Positions 1 to 8,540 of a stretch of DNA of 50,265 bases are shown in pieces (position 1 is the first letter of the stretch; the number at the start of each line of letters is the position of its first letter). Source of the stretch: Coprococcus sp. (lineage in GTDB: Bacteria; Bacillota; Clostridia; Lachnospirales; Lachnospiraceae); assembly GCA_016297495.1 (NCBI GenBank), contig JAEDGN010000011.1, positions 1-50,265 of the forward strand, in the 5' to 3' direction. The position numbers and the translations under genes are program-made. The notes under the pieces were generated by a model. It saw nothing but the letters and a program-made list of their open reading frames with translations, had not been told where the DNA came from and made no database searches.

Positions 1-667
1 TATGGGTAGCTGCAGCAGCTCCTTCACGAATACATTTCCATGCAGTCTCATAATCGGCTCCCGAATGACCAATGGCCACCCTGATCCCCATGGCATTGAT
101 ATCCCGGATATGCTCCGGAATGCCGGCCACCTCCGGAGACACCGTAATATAATGAATAAAACCATCCGCCCTGTCCTGGTAATGTTTCAGAAGCTCCATA
201 TCCGCCGTCCTCAGCAGGTGCTCCGGCATAGCCCCCTTATACTTCGAAGCCAGAAACGGTCCTTCCAAATGAATGCCCAGAAGATCAGCATAATTGCCAT
301 GCCTGTCGCTGTCAGAGGAAAGATGATGCCGGACAGCTTCACCGATGCACCACTCGGTTTGTTCTTTTGTATCTGTCAGAATAGAACACTGCCAGGATGT
401 GGTTCCTTCCGTCGCAAAAAAATGTCCGATGGTCTCATAATCCTTCTGCAAAGCAGCATTGACATCCACGCCAAAGGCGCCATGGGTATGAACATCGATA
501 AATCCCGGTGTCACATAGCATCCCGTGGCATCATATATCTCCGCTCCTTCCGCTAAGTCGGCCGATTCTGCATCAATCACAGCGATAGCTCTGCCGTCAA
601 TCAGAATATCTGTTTTTTGAAAATGATGGTCCACATAAACCATTCCGTTTTTGATCAATGTTTTCAT
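1..667 (-). CDS. nagA: N-acetylglucosamine-6-phosphate deacetylase, 3' end cut by window edge
   Basis: Reading leftward from ATG at 667, the frame stays open to the window edge, giving the first 222 residues of a protein of the NagA amidohydrolase family, which normally has about 380 residues. Visible family motifs are PGFIDVHTHG with the metal-binding HxH pair near residue 60, GIHLEGPF with the metal-ligand Glu, AIGHSGADYE with a metal His, and the start of the ATH(LFN) motif at the edge. NagA removes acetate from GlcNAc-6-P in the cytoplasm. The start has a weak AAGGTG ribosome site, and the gene follows the TSUP exporter by 30 bp, so it is probably co-transcribed. It is closer to canonical NagA than the paralogue at 11272. 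Its place in this cluster is unclear: it may be a true amino-sugar gene or a relative with another substrate. Confidence 0.85.
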   Translation of the reverse strand, partial: MKTLIKNGMVYVDHHFQKTDILIDGRAIAVIDAESADLAEGAEIYDATGCYVTPGFIDVHTHGAFGVDVNAALQKDYETIGHFFATEGTTSWQCSILTDTKEQTEWCIGEAVRHHLSSDSDRHGNYADLLGIHLEGPFLASKYKGAMPEHLLRTADMELLKHYQDRADGFIHYITVSPEVAGIPEHIRDINAMGIRVAIGHSGADYETAWKCIREGAAAATH

Positions 668-697
668 TCGTCACACCTTAACACAAACGTTTATTTT

Positions 698-1489
698 TTA
701 AATAGCAGCTGCAAATTTACAGGTGTTATAAATATTAATAAAGATAATGATCAGCATCAGCATCATAAAAAGTTTATCTACCTTATCCTCATCAATCTTC
801 TTATTAATACGGCTTCCGATATTGCCGCCAAGGATACCTCCGATGACCATAACCACAAGATAGATCAGCTGAACATCCGGTATCGTCCCTGTGATCACCG
901 TCTGTCCCAGACTGGTGATCTGAGAAAACATGATAATATAAAGAGAAGCCAGGGCCGCCTCCTTGGTCGCCATGGAAAAGAAGAAACCAAGGATCATCAG
1001 ATTGATCGGGCCGCCGCCGATGCCAAGGAAGCTGGACATAATTCCCAGAAGCAGACCCACTATCAGACAGAGCAGCGCATTCTGAAAATGACAGGTTTTG
1101 ATCTTCTTCTTAAAAATCGTATATACAAATGTCGCTCCCGTAACACCGATCAGCACAATAGACTGGACCATACCCACAAAATTCTCATTGCCAACAGCTG
1201 CTTTCAGTGACTGGAACATCATCTTGCCGGCGATGCCGCCCACCGCAGCACCTATGGCCAGCAGTGTGGCGATCCGGATATCCATCTTTTTTCCGGCACG
1301 CATATTCTTATAAACAGATACCACCGACATGGTCAATACTGTGCAGCCCGACAAAAAGCTGATACAGGATACACTCATGATATTCAATGCATCCAGAACA
1401 GGTTTAATGATCACGCCGCCTCCGATACCGCAGATGGATCCAACAATGGAAGCCAGCAGACTGACTGCAAAAAATATAATCATCATCAT
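698..1489 (-). CDS. TSUP (TauE/SafE) family membrane exporter 1
   Basis: A 263-residue polytopic membrane protein with two glycine-rich half-repeats, GSICGIGGGVIIKP near the N terminus and SSFLGIGGGPINLM near residue 155. This duplicated GxGGG pattern is characteristic of TauE/SafE (TSUP) transporters, which move sulfite, sulfoacetate and other organosulfonates across the cytoplasmic membrane. The frame extends 50 codons upstream, but a GGAGG 9 nt before a run of three ATG codons sets the start at 1489. It follows the isomerase gene after a hairpin terminator and precedes nagA. Because the neighbouring hydrolase is a predicted sulfoquinovosidase, a role in exporting a C3 sulfonate such as DHPS, or sulfite, is inferred. 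The substrate cannot be read from sequence, and a second TSUP gene lies at 19746. Confidence 0.85.
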   Translation of the reverse strand: MMMIIFFAVSLLASIVGSICGIGGGVIIKPVLDALNIMSVSCISFLSGCTVLTMSVVSVYKNMRAGKKMDIRIATLLAIGAAVGGIAGKMMFQSLKAAVGNENFVGMVQSIVLIGVTGATFVYTIFKKKIKTCHFQNALLCLIVGLLLGIMSSFLGIGGGPINLMILGFFFSMATKEAALASLYIIMFSQITSLGQTVITGTIPDVQLIYLVVMVIGGILGGNIGSRINKKIDEDKVDKLFMMLMLIIIFINIYNTCKFAAAI

Positions 1490-1610
1490 ATTCACATACC
1501 TCCGCAATTTAACCCAAACAGGCCTTTTAATCAATACAAAGCAGCATAAGCATAACACCGGATGACAAAAAAAGCAAATAGAATAAAAAACAATCGTTTG
1601 TCCCATATCA

Positions 1611-1664
1611 CAAAAAGGTGCCGTGCAGCCTTCTCCCACTTATTCATCCGGCATGCACGGCACC
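1611..1664 (-). terminator. Rho-independent terminator downstream of the sugar isomerase gene
   Basis: Read leftward, an 11-bp perfect stem (GGTGCCGTGCA at 1617-1627 pairing with TGCACGGCACC at 1654-1664) with a 26-nt loop is followed by a TTTTTG run at 1616-1611. It lies 45 bp past the isomerase stop codon and would separate that transcript from the TSUP-nagA pair. Confidence 0.75.
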
Positions 1665-1708
1665 CTATCATTTTATTCAATTCATGCAGCTGTCACCAGC
1701 AAATCTCA

Positions 1709-3049
1709 TTAATATTTGCAAATCTCCATCCCCATCATGTGTCCGAGGATTTCCAGTTCATCTTTCACATCACCATAAATGACAACAAAATGCGGTTCCC
1801 ATCCTTCAAGAACGCTCTTCGTCACAATTTCTTTTGAAGGAGCATCTGTCTTTACGACAATGGAAGTTCCATTGAACTGTTTCGGCTTGTCAAGAGCTTC
1901 GCCACCCATAATAAAGAAACGGAACGTACCATCCGCCTTTCTGCCAATGCGGAACACTGTCACATTTTTACATGGTTTACAGCCGAAATCCAGCGTTGGC
2001 CCAATTTTACGGTTGCAATGAACATCAATGCACGCCCCCGTTGAAGGATTCGCCAGTGAGCACGCAGCTGTACCGCAATGCCAATAGGTAATCGTACTCT
2101 CTTTTTCATCCAGAGATACCGGATCACCAAAGAATACCGGTTTGCCTGTCAGCTGCTGACCCATATACATTGACAGCGCACCATAGGCGTCCGATTCGCA
2201 GGCAGCAGATACCCCCATATCATTCAGCATTGCCAGAACCGTACAAACCGGTGTGCCAAATGCCGTAAAGAAATCCGGCCAGCATCTGGAGGACATTGCG
2301 CCAATATTGTTTTTCGTCACATATTCCTTGTAGGCCTTCCACAGACGGGCATAGTCTTTTTGATTCTTCTCCGGAGTCTTCTCCATGCCAACGGTTGCTT
2401 TGCAGGTTTCTTCCAGATAAGGGGCAATCTCCTCATCCGAATAACCTTTTGCTATATCAATCAATTCTCTTGCCTCAATAGAATCCAATGTCACGCCAAA
2501 CACATTCAGCATATCGATATCAAGGGCCCTGCCAAAGCCAAAACCCTGCGGTGTATGACCCACAGACACCATCTTCATACTTCGCATCTTTTTCTTCAGT
2601 TTTGCAGCCCTGATCGTTGCATTCACTTTATCGATCACTTCCTGCTCTTCAGGTGATCCAAAAATATATTCAAAATTGCCATTTCTGAAGGCCATCAGCG
2701 TATTGGCTGCCGAATAAGCACCTGTCAGAGAATTCAGCCGGAGACGTCCGCCGTCGATCACAGGCTCCCTGAGCGTCCAGAGCAGAACCGGACAATCAAA
2801 ACGTTTCAGCACCTCGCTGGCATATGCCGAATTGGCAAAGGTAATATTCTGTAAGATGATCAGATCCGGATGAATCGTATCCAGAAACGCTCCCAGATCA
2901 TCCATGGACAAAAGCATCTTGTCCGGATAAACGCCATCCTCCGTCAGCGATTTTATCATTGCAATGGACTTATCAAATTCAATCTGAGCACTTTCAAGGT
3001 GAAATGTCGGTACACCAATAGGAATATATGCAGCCTGAAAATCAGTCAT
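1709..3049 (-). CDS. L-fucose/L-arabinose isomerase-family protein, candidate sulfoquinovose isomerase
   Basis: A 446-residue protein of the L-fucose/L-arabinose isomerase superfamily. The C-terminal catalytic part shows the expected metal-ligand series: Glu285 in ACESDAYGALSM, Asp309 in FFGDPVS, and His324 in YWHCGTAACSL. The protein ends with the family-like HFVVIYGD...MMGMEI segment. The frame opens at a GTG (3058), but a GGAG about 10 nt before ATG 3049 favours the latter. It lies 33 bp after glpK, which follows the sulfoquinovosidase gene, so it is the natural candidate for conversion of sulfoquinovose to 6-deoxy-6-sulfofructose. That role is inferred from context; the family also includes isomerases of fucose, arabinose and other deoxy sugars. 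A second, more diverged family member is encoded at 17255-18622. Confidence 0.7.
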   Translation of the reverse strand: MTDFQAAYIPIGVPTFHLESAQIEFDKSIAMIKSLTEDGVYPDKMLLSMDDLGAFLDTIHPDLIILQNITFANSAYASEVLKRFDCPVLLWTLREPVIDGGRLRLNSLTGAYSAANTLMAFRNGNFEYIFGSPEEQEVIDKVNATIRAAKLKKKMRSMKMVSVGHTPQGFGFGRALDIDMLNVFGVTLDSIEARELIDIAKGYSDEEIAPYLEETCKATVGMEKTPEKNQKDYARLWKAYKEYVTKNNIGAMSSRCWPDFFTAFGTPVCTVLAMLNDMGVSAACESDAYGALSMYMGQQLTGKPVFFGDPVSLDEKESTITYWHCGTAACSLANPSTGACIDVHCNRKIGPTLDFGCKPCKNVTVFRIGRKADGTFRFFIMGGEALDKPKQFNGTSIVVKTDAPSKEIVTKSVLEGWEPHFVVIYGDVKDELEILGHMMGMEICKY

Positions 3050-3082
3050 TTCAATCACACTCCATTCAATTATTTAATCTGT

Positions 3083-4576
3083 TTATTTCTCTTCCCACCC
3101 AAAGGCACATTTGACAGCTTTATGCCAGCCTTTTAACAGTTTTTCTCTCTTCTCTTCTTCCATATTCGGTTCAAAAGTCCTGGACAAAGCCCAATTCTCC
3201 CTGATCTCATCCTTGTCCTTCCAGTAACCGACAGCCAGTCCCGCCAGATAAGCGGCGCCGAGAGCCGTTGTCTCAATACATTCCGGACGCAGCACCGTCG
3301 TATTCAGCAGATCGGACTGGAACTGGATCAGGAAGTTGTTGGCACAGGCTCCGCCATCCACACGGAGATCAGACAACGCGACACCCGCATCATTTTCCAT
3401 AGCCTTCAGGATATCATATACCTGGTAGGCCAGCGACTCTACTGTGGCACGGATAAAATGCGCTTTTGTAAAACCTCTGGTAATACCAACAACAGCGCCT
3501 CTCGCATATTGATCCCAATAAGGTGCACCAAGGCCGGTAAAAGCAGGCACCACATATCCTCCCGCCGTATCCTCCACACTCTCGGCAAAAGCCTCTGAAT
3601 CCGATGCCTTTTCGATCATCTGCAGACTGTCACGCAGCCACTGGATAGCCGCTCCTGCCACAAAGACACTGCCTTCCAGTGCATATTCCACATTCTCATC
3701 CATGCTGGCTGCAATGGTCGTCAGAAGTCCGTTTCTGGACTCCACCGCTTCATGTCCTGTATTCATCAGCAAAAAGCATCCCGTTCCATATGTATTTTTT
3801 GCTGTTCCGGGTTCAAAACAGCACTGGCCGAACAATGCCGCCTGCTGATCACCGGCAGCCCCTGCAATCGGGATGCTTCCTCCCGTAACGGACGGATCCG
3901 TATAACCGTATATACAGCTGGAAGGTTTCACCTCCGGCAGCATTCTTGCAGGAATTCCCAAAAGCTCCAGTATTTTATCATTCCAGCAAAGCTCATGAAT
4001 ATCAAACAGCATGGTTCTTGACGCATTGGTGTAATCCGTTACATGCACCAGACCTCCGGATAATTTCCAGATCAGCCACGTATCAATCGTACCAAACATA
4101 AGCTTTCCGGCCTCTGCTTTTTCTCTGGCGCCTTCTACATTGTCAAGAATCCATTTGATCTTTGTGCCCGAAAAATAAGCATCCGGAATCAATCCTGTCG
4201 TTTTCTTAATATAGCCTTCGTAACCATCCTCTTTTAATTGATCAATGATCCCCGATGTTCTTCTGCACTGCCAGACAATGGCATTATAAACAGGTTCTCC
4301 CGTCTCTCCGTCCCATACAACCGTGGTTTCACGCTGATTGGTAATACCAATGGCCGCAATATCCGAAGCTGAAGCTCCCAGTTTTGCCATGGCCTCCATC
4401 ATCGTTTCATGTATGGTGTTCCATATATCCATAGGATTATGTTCCACCCATCCCGGATTCGGAAAAATCTGAGCAAATTCCTTCTGTGCCACGCTGCAGA
4501 TATTTCCCTTTTTGTCAAACAGGATACATCTGGAACTGGTTGTGCCCTGGTCAAGCGCAATTACATATTTTGACAT
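3083..4576 (-). CDS. glpK: Glycerol kinase
   Basis: A 497-residue FGGY-family kinase matching glycerol kinase in length and motifs: the N-terminal ALDQGTTSSR phosphate loop, GITNQRETTVVWD, the WQCRR segment, TDYTNASRTM, the GDQQAALFGQ catalytic region and GLGAPYWDQYARG. It makes sn-glycerol-3-phosphate from glycerol and ATP in the cytoplasm. ATG 4576 has a clear GAGGAGG site. It lies 21 bp after the predicted sulfoquinovosidase and 33 bp before the isomerase gene, without glpF, glpD or glpO nearby. The natural glycoside of sulfoquinovose is sulfoquinovosyl glycerol, whose hydrolysis frees glycerol, so a kinase at this spot makes metabolic sense. No phosphorylatable HPr-site His segment was checked, so PTS control cannot be judged. 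Confidence 0.93.
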   Translation of the reverse strand: MSKYVIALDQGTTSSRCILFDKKGNICSVAQKEFAQIFPNPGWVEHNPMDIWNTIHETMMEAMAKLGASASDIAAIGITNQRETTVVWDGETGEPVYNAIVWQCRRTSGIIDQLKEDGYEGYIKKTTGLIPDAYFSGTKIKWILDNVEGAREKAEAGKLMFGTIDTWLIWKLSGGLVHVTDYTNASRTMLFDIHELCWNDKILELLGIPARMLPEVKPSSCIYGYTDPSVTGGSIPIAGAAGDQQAALFGQCCFEPGTAKNTYGTGCFLLMNTGHEAVESRNGLLTTIAASMDENVEYALEGSVFVAGAAIQWLRDSLQMIEKASDSEAFAESVEDTAGGYVVPAFTGLGAPYWDQYARGAVVGITRGFTKAHFIRATVESLAYQVYDILKAMENDAGVALSDLRVDGGACANNFLIQFQSDLLNTTVLRPECIETTALGAAYLAGLAVGYWKDKDEIRENWALSRTFEPNMEEEKREKLLKGWHKAVKCAFGWEEK

Positions 4577-4597
4577 AAAATCCTCCTCTTTTTCTGT

Positions 4598-6607
4598 TCA
4601 AAATGAATGGCGGCCATATGTCCTGCCAATCATTTCAAACAGTTCCTTATCCTCTGCTTCCTTCCGGTAAAATACCGGCGTATAACCAATCGGTGCTTCC
4701 ACAGTAATCATGCCCTGACCATATTCTCTGCCGCTCCACAGCTCGATCCACGCATCATCCGGCAGATAAAGTTCTCTCTCCGCTGCTCCTTCAAGATACA
4801 CCGGTGCTACAAGCATATCCCTTCCCAACAGGTAGGACGTCTGAATATCATAGCATACCGGATCATCTTCATAGTGCATAAATAACGGCCGCTGTACAGG
4901 GAGCCCTTTCTCAGCATTTTCCCGGACAAGTTTTTTCAGATAAGGTTTCAATGCCACATGAATATCTATCTGACGGGCAAATACAGGCATCGCTTCTTCA
5001 TCTTCATAATACTGGAAATTGGTTGCCGGACGGTTACTTTCATGGGTCCGCATCACTGGTGTAAAAACATTCATATCGGCCCATCTGAGGAACAGCTCTT
5101 TTGTCCTGACATTATCGTACAGAGAAGTATATCCGCCAATATCACTGTGAGTCAGGCCGCATCCGCAGACTCCCGCACTGAGCGCTGCCACCATAACAGA
5201 AGCCAGGCCATCATGAATTGTAAAATCCACAGACTGGTCTCCCGCCCACAGAAGTACACAATACTTCTGGCTGCCCGTTGCACCGGACCGCATAAAGTAA
5301 ATAATATCTCCAAGGGTCCCCGTCTCCTGCAGCGCTTCATAATTACATCTGGCCCAAAGCGCAGGCCAGTGATTATGTTCGATCATAGGCGAAATACCAT
5401 TATGCAATTTGCAGTCCGTCGGCAAATACTCACCAAAATCCGCCATCCATCCGGACAGGCCAAAACCGATCAGTTTTTCTTTAATAATTCCTTTGTACCA
5501 ATTATAAGCCTCCGGGTTTGTCAAATCAACAGTTCCACAGTTAAATTCGCCAAAATCAACCAGATATATCTCACCCTTTTCGTCCAGCACAAAATATCCT
5601 TTTTCAGCACCTTCTTTAAACTCTTCCCCATCTTCCACCAGATAGGGATTGATATATCCCAGGAATCGGATGTTCTGTTCTCTCAGTTCCTGAATTTTTT
5701 CAGGGAGATTCGGATACCGTTTTTCGTTCCAGTGCCAATCCCACTGCAGACGATCTCCAAAAGAGGTGGTTCGCTTCCCCTCCCAGTCCTGACACCACAC
5801 ACCGCAGACCTTAATGCCTGCATCCAGTGTTTTCTGCGTCAGCTCCATGACCCGTTCTGTTCCTCCCTGAAGTCCGATAATGACACCGTCATACACCCAG
5901 TCCGGCAGTTCCGGCTGTCTTCCCAGGAATTCTGTCAATCTGCCTGCCAGCTCCACAAAAGAATCTGCCTTCTCGATCCGTACAGAAGCGGGTACATCCC
6001 AGAACTGCAGTTCATGAAAATCCGCATGTCTGAAGTCAAATACCGCATAAGCGGTTGAATCTGCATGAAGAAAATATTTTCTCGAAGACACAAAGGTCGT
6101 TTCCGGAAAGTTGGTATTATAATAATCACCACCGGATTTGGAATCTGTATCACAGCGCCATGTAAGGTACGTTGATTTATCCCTGCCTACCCCCGGCTCT
6201 GATGTCCACAAAGGAAATATCCTGCCTCTGAGATTAAAATAGGACATCTGTTCACCGCAGCCGTAACATTTTTCATCCGTCTCCGCAGGAATTCTCAGCC
6301 AGAAACGATTCACATGAGCATCTTTCTTCTCAAAAGAAATGACAGCGCCATGTTCCTCAAGCCGGATATCTGCACAAATAACATCAGAGAAATTCACCGT
6401 GTATCCCTTATCACTGACCTGAATATCTGTCACCTTTAACGGATATCGCTCTTCAAGATAATCTTCAATCCTGTAATTACCTCTGTACATGTCAATGCTT
6501 TCTTTTCCGTACCCCACATAAACCATCGGAAAATCTGGCTGACATGCCGCCAGACATTCCTTTCCTTCTTTTATTGTAAAACCCTGCCCATTCTGTACAA
6601 ATTCCAT
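4598..6607 (-). CDS. GH31 sulfoquinovosidase (YihQ type)
   Basis: A 669-residue family 31 glycoside hydrolase, close to the 678 residues of E. coli YihQ. From memory of the YihQ sequence, a constant offset of 15 places every known functional residue: nucleophile Asp405 is Asp390 (WMADFGEYLPTD), acid/base Asp472 is Asp457 (WAGDQSVDF), and the sulfonate-contact set Gln288, Arg301, Trp304 and Tyr508 is Gln273, Arg286, Trp289 and Tyr493. Long stretches agree (LQGGTE, CNYEALQETG, SGATGSQKY, HSDIGGYTSLY). YihQ-type enzymes hydrolyse alpha-sulfoquinovosides such as sulfoquinovosyl glycerol to sulfoquinovose. No signal peptide is seen, so it acts inside the cell. ATG 6607 has GGAGG 11 nt upstream. 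It follows the ABC importer genes after a terminator-like hairpin and precedes glpK and the isomerase. Confidence in the substrate is high for a sequence-only call. Confidence 0.92.
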   Translation of the reverse strand: MEFVQNGQGFTIKEGKECLAACQPDFPMVYVGYGKESIDMYRGNYRIEDYLEERYPLKVTDIQVSDKGYTVNFSDVICADIRLEEHGAVISFEKKDAHVNRFWLRIPAETDEKCYGCGEQMSYFNLRGRIFPLWTSEPGVGRDKSTYLTWRCDTDSKSGGDYYNTNFPETTFVSSRKYFLHADSTAYAVFDFRHADFHELQFWDVPASVRIEKADSFVELAGRLTEFLGRQPELPDWVYDGVIIGLQGGTERVMELTQKTLDAGIKVCGVWCQDWEGKRTTSFGDRLQWDWHWNEKRYPNLPEKIQELREQNIRFLGYINPYLVEDGEEFKEGAEKGYFVLDEKGEIYLVDFGEFNCGTVDLTNPEAYNWYKGIIKEKLIGFGLSGWMADFGEYLPTDCKLHNGISPMIEHNHWPALWARCNYEALQETGTLGDIIYFMRSGATGSQKYCVLLWAGDQSVDFTIHDGLASVMVAALSAGVCGCGLTHSDIGGYTSLYDNVRTKELFLRWADMNVFTPVMRTHESNRPATNFQYYEDEEAMPVFARQIDIHVALKPYLKKLVRENAEKGLPVQRPLFMHYEDDPVCYDIQTSYLLGRDMLVAPVYLEGAAERELYLPDDAWIELWSGREYGQGMITVEAPIGYTPVFYRKEAEDKELFEMIGRTYGRHSF

Positions 6608-6640
6608 AATGAGTCATTCCTCCAGTAGTTTACTTATATA

Positions 6641-6692
6641 CTAAAAAGAAAGGGCCGCTGCAAAACAATGATATTTTATTTTGCGGCAGCCC
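6641..6692 (-). terminator. Terminator-like hairpin between importer and sulfoquinovosidase genes
   Basis: Leftward transcript: stem GGGCTGCCGCAAAA (6692-6679) with TTTTGCAGCGGCCC (6665-6652), 13-nt loop, then TTTCTTTTT. No clear promoter lies between it and the ATG at 6607, so partial readthrough from the importer promoter seems the likely source of the downstream transcript. Confidence 0.7.
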
Positions 6693-6712
6693 GATGTTAA
6701 TAATTGATAAAA

Positions 6713-7579
6713 TCAGCCTTTGACTGCACCTGCCGTCAAACCCGAAATAATCTGTTCCTGGAACAGCATATAAATTACAATTGATGGTACAATCGCCACA
6801 ACAATTGCTGCATACATGGATACATAATCTGTTGTAAACTGATTGGTAAAGTACCTGATACCAATCTGAATTGTTTTATTCTCCGGTGCAGACGTCAGCA
6901 AATTTGCATAAACAAATTCATTCCAGCAGGTAATAAACTGAAACGTAGCTGCAGTTACAAGTCCCGTTCTGGTCAATGGAAGTAAAATTCTGAAAAATCT
7001 TCCAAAGAAACCACAACCATCTACATATGCTGCTTCCTCAATTTCCATAGGAAAAGAATCCATAAATCCACGAATAATAAATGTAGAAATAGGAATACCT
7101 ATTGCCGCATAAAGAATTCTTAACGAATTCAAAGAATCCAATAATCCCACTTTACTAAAAATAGTATAATAAGGAACCATCATCGCATTCAAAGGAACCA
7201 TTATACCTGCTGAGAATAACGCAAAAATCAGTTCTTTACCTTTGAAATTGAACCTGGAAATTGCATAGGATGCCATCGCCGCTGCAAGAACATTGATCAC
7301 CGTTGCAACAATAGCAACTGTAATTGAATTAAAAATCATTCGGCCAAGATTTGCCTGAGATACTGCATTTATATAGTTAATAAACTGAGGCACTGCAGGC
7401 AGTGAAAAAGGACTGTCAAAATATTCCGCATTTGTTTTCAATGATGTTATAAACAACCAAAGCAGCGGAAACAAAGTATAAAATGCAAAGAATATAATTA
7501 AGACCCAACGAATAATCCCACCAAGAATTTTGGAAGCTGCCGTTGTTTGAATTTCTTTTTCTTGTTTTTTTTCACTCAT
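6713..7579 (-). CDS. Carbohydrate ABC transporter permease, MalG type
   Basis: A 288-residue inner-membrane permease of the CUT1 sugar ABC family (MalG/UgpE-like), with about six hydrophobic segments. The EAA loop that docks the ATPase is visible as EIEEAAYVDGCGFFGRFFRI near residue 195, followed by LPLTRTGLV. The start at ATG 7579 is chosen because GGAGGGG lies 7 nt upstream; the frame itself opens two codons earlier at a TTG. It lies 18 bp after the MalF-type gene. No ABC ATPase is encoded nearby, so the importer probably borrows a shared MsmX/MsmK-type ATPase, as is common in Firmicutes. The likely substrate is discussed under the binding protein. Confidence 0.92.
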   Translation of the reverse strand: MSEKKQEKEIQTTAASKILGGIIRWVLIIFFAFYTLFPLLWLFITSLKTNAEYFDSPFSLPAVPQFINYINAVSQANLGRMIFNSITVAIVATVINVLAAAMASYAISRFNFKGKELIFALFSAGIMVPLNAMMVPYYTIFSKVGLLDSLNSLRILYAAIGIPISTFIIRGFMDSFPMEIEEAAYVDGCGFFGRFFRILLPLTRTGLVTAATFQFITCWNEFVYANLLTSAPENKTIQIGIRYFTNQFTTDYVSMYAAIVVAIVPSIVIYMLFQEQIISGLTAGAVKG

Positions 7580-7597
7580 CGCCAAACCCCTCCATCC

Positions 7598-8467
7598 TTA
7601 ATCTTTTTTTAATGTAAATAGCTTTCTTATCGATACGATTACAAGAGCACCTACAATAATCAGCATAACGCTGGATGCATTCGCTCCGCCATAATCATTT
7701 TTCTTCATCTGGTTATATAAATATAAAACAACAACGCTTGTTCTGTTGGCAGGTCCGCCATTTGTCAGGAAAAAGATCTGTTCAAACGTTCTCAGACCAA
7801 ATACCGCTGCCAGAGTCATACATGTCATAATAGAATATTTAATCAGAGGTATCGTAATATGTATGTCCTGCTGAAGACTGCTTGCTCCGTCAATTCTTGC
7901 CGCTTCATAATATTCTGCATCAATTCCCGTAATACCCGCCATCATAATAACCATATAGTAGCCTATATAAAACAAACCATAAAGCAGTACACACGGAAAC
8001 GCTGTTTTTGGATCACCAAGCCAGTTTCTGGCCAGATCCCCAAGACCAATTAATTTCAGGAAACCATTCAGCACACCAAATTCACTATTAAATACTGCTG
8101 ACCACATAGAAGCAATAGCAATACCTGAAATTACCTGAGGGAAAAAGTATACCGTTCTAAAAAATTTCCATCCTCTTGGTTTTTTCGAAAGGATAAGTGC
8201 CATCACTAATGCCATCGGCACCTGAATGCCTGCGGCCGCCAATGCCCAGATAACGTTATTGCGAATACTTCTTATAAAAACCTTATCAGTTAAAATATCT
8301 TTGTAGTTCTCCAAGCCAATGAATTCCGCTCCGGAAATTCCATTCCACTTGAACAAACTCATAACAGCCACATAACAAATAGGGAAAAGGAAAAAAGTTA
8401 TAAACAAAATTAATGCTGGAAGCAAAAACAAAACAATACCAATTTTTACATCCTTTGTCGTTTTCAC
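7598..8467 (-). CDS. Carbohydrate ABC transporter permease, MalF type
   Basis: A 289-residue permease of the CUT1 sugar ABC family (MalF/UgpA-like), with six predicted membrane segments. The EAA motif is EYYEAARIDGASSLQQDIHI near residue 185, and the FLTNGGPANRTSVVVLYLY segment near residue 235 is typical of the family. Translation starts at a GTG (8467) preceded by an AGGGGG stretch. It is separated from the binding-protein gene by a 73-bp gap that holds a strong hairpin. It acts with the MalG-type permease and the lipoprotein encoded on either side to import a sugar or glycoside. Confidence 0.92.
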   Translation of the reverse strand: MKTTKDVKIGIVLFLLPALILFITFFLFPICYVAVMSLFKWNGISGAEFIGLENYKDILTDKVFIRSIRNNVIWALAAAGIQVPMALVMALILSKKPRGWKFFRTVYFFPQVISGIAIASMWSAVFNSEFGVLNGFLKLIGLGDLARNWLGDPKTAFPCVLLYGLFYIGYYMVIMMAGITGIDAEYYEAARIDGASSLQQDIHITIPLIKYSIMTCMTLAAVFGLRTFEQIFFLTNGGPANRTSVVVLYLYNQMKKNDYGGANASSVMLIIVGALVIVSIRKLFTLKKD

Positions 8468-8491
8468 GGGCTATCCCCCTCTCTAAATAAA

Positions 8492-8520
8492 GGCTGACAG
8501 CCAACTTGTGGCTGTCAGCC
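8492..8520 (-). other. Intercistronic hairpin after the binding-protein gene
   Basis: GGCTGACAGCC (8492-8502) and GGCTGTCAGCC (8510-8520) form an 11-bp stem with a 7-nt loop between the binding-protein and permease genes, without a long T run. Such hairpins commonly protect the upstream mRNA and give excess binding protein over permease. Confidence 0.7.
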
Positions 8521-8540
8521 CAGGATCACATCATCACATC

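Noticed and set aside
2..556. A 184-residue rightward frame at the left edge
   Set aside because: It runs antisense to nagA, whose motifs are clear, and shows no ribosome site or recognisable domain.
617..1210. A 197-residue rightward frame opposite the first TSUP gene
   Set aside because: Low-complexity His/Asn/Gln/Lys composition produced by the complement of hydrophobic codons.
4958..6058. A 366-residue rightward frame inside the GH31 gene
   Set aside because: It lies antisense to the sulfoquinovosidase, is rich in His, Ile, Arg and Cys without domain logic, and is an expected shadow of the coding strand.
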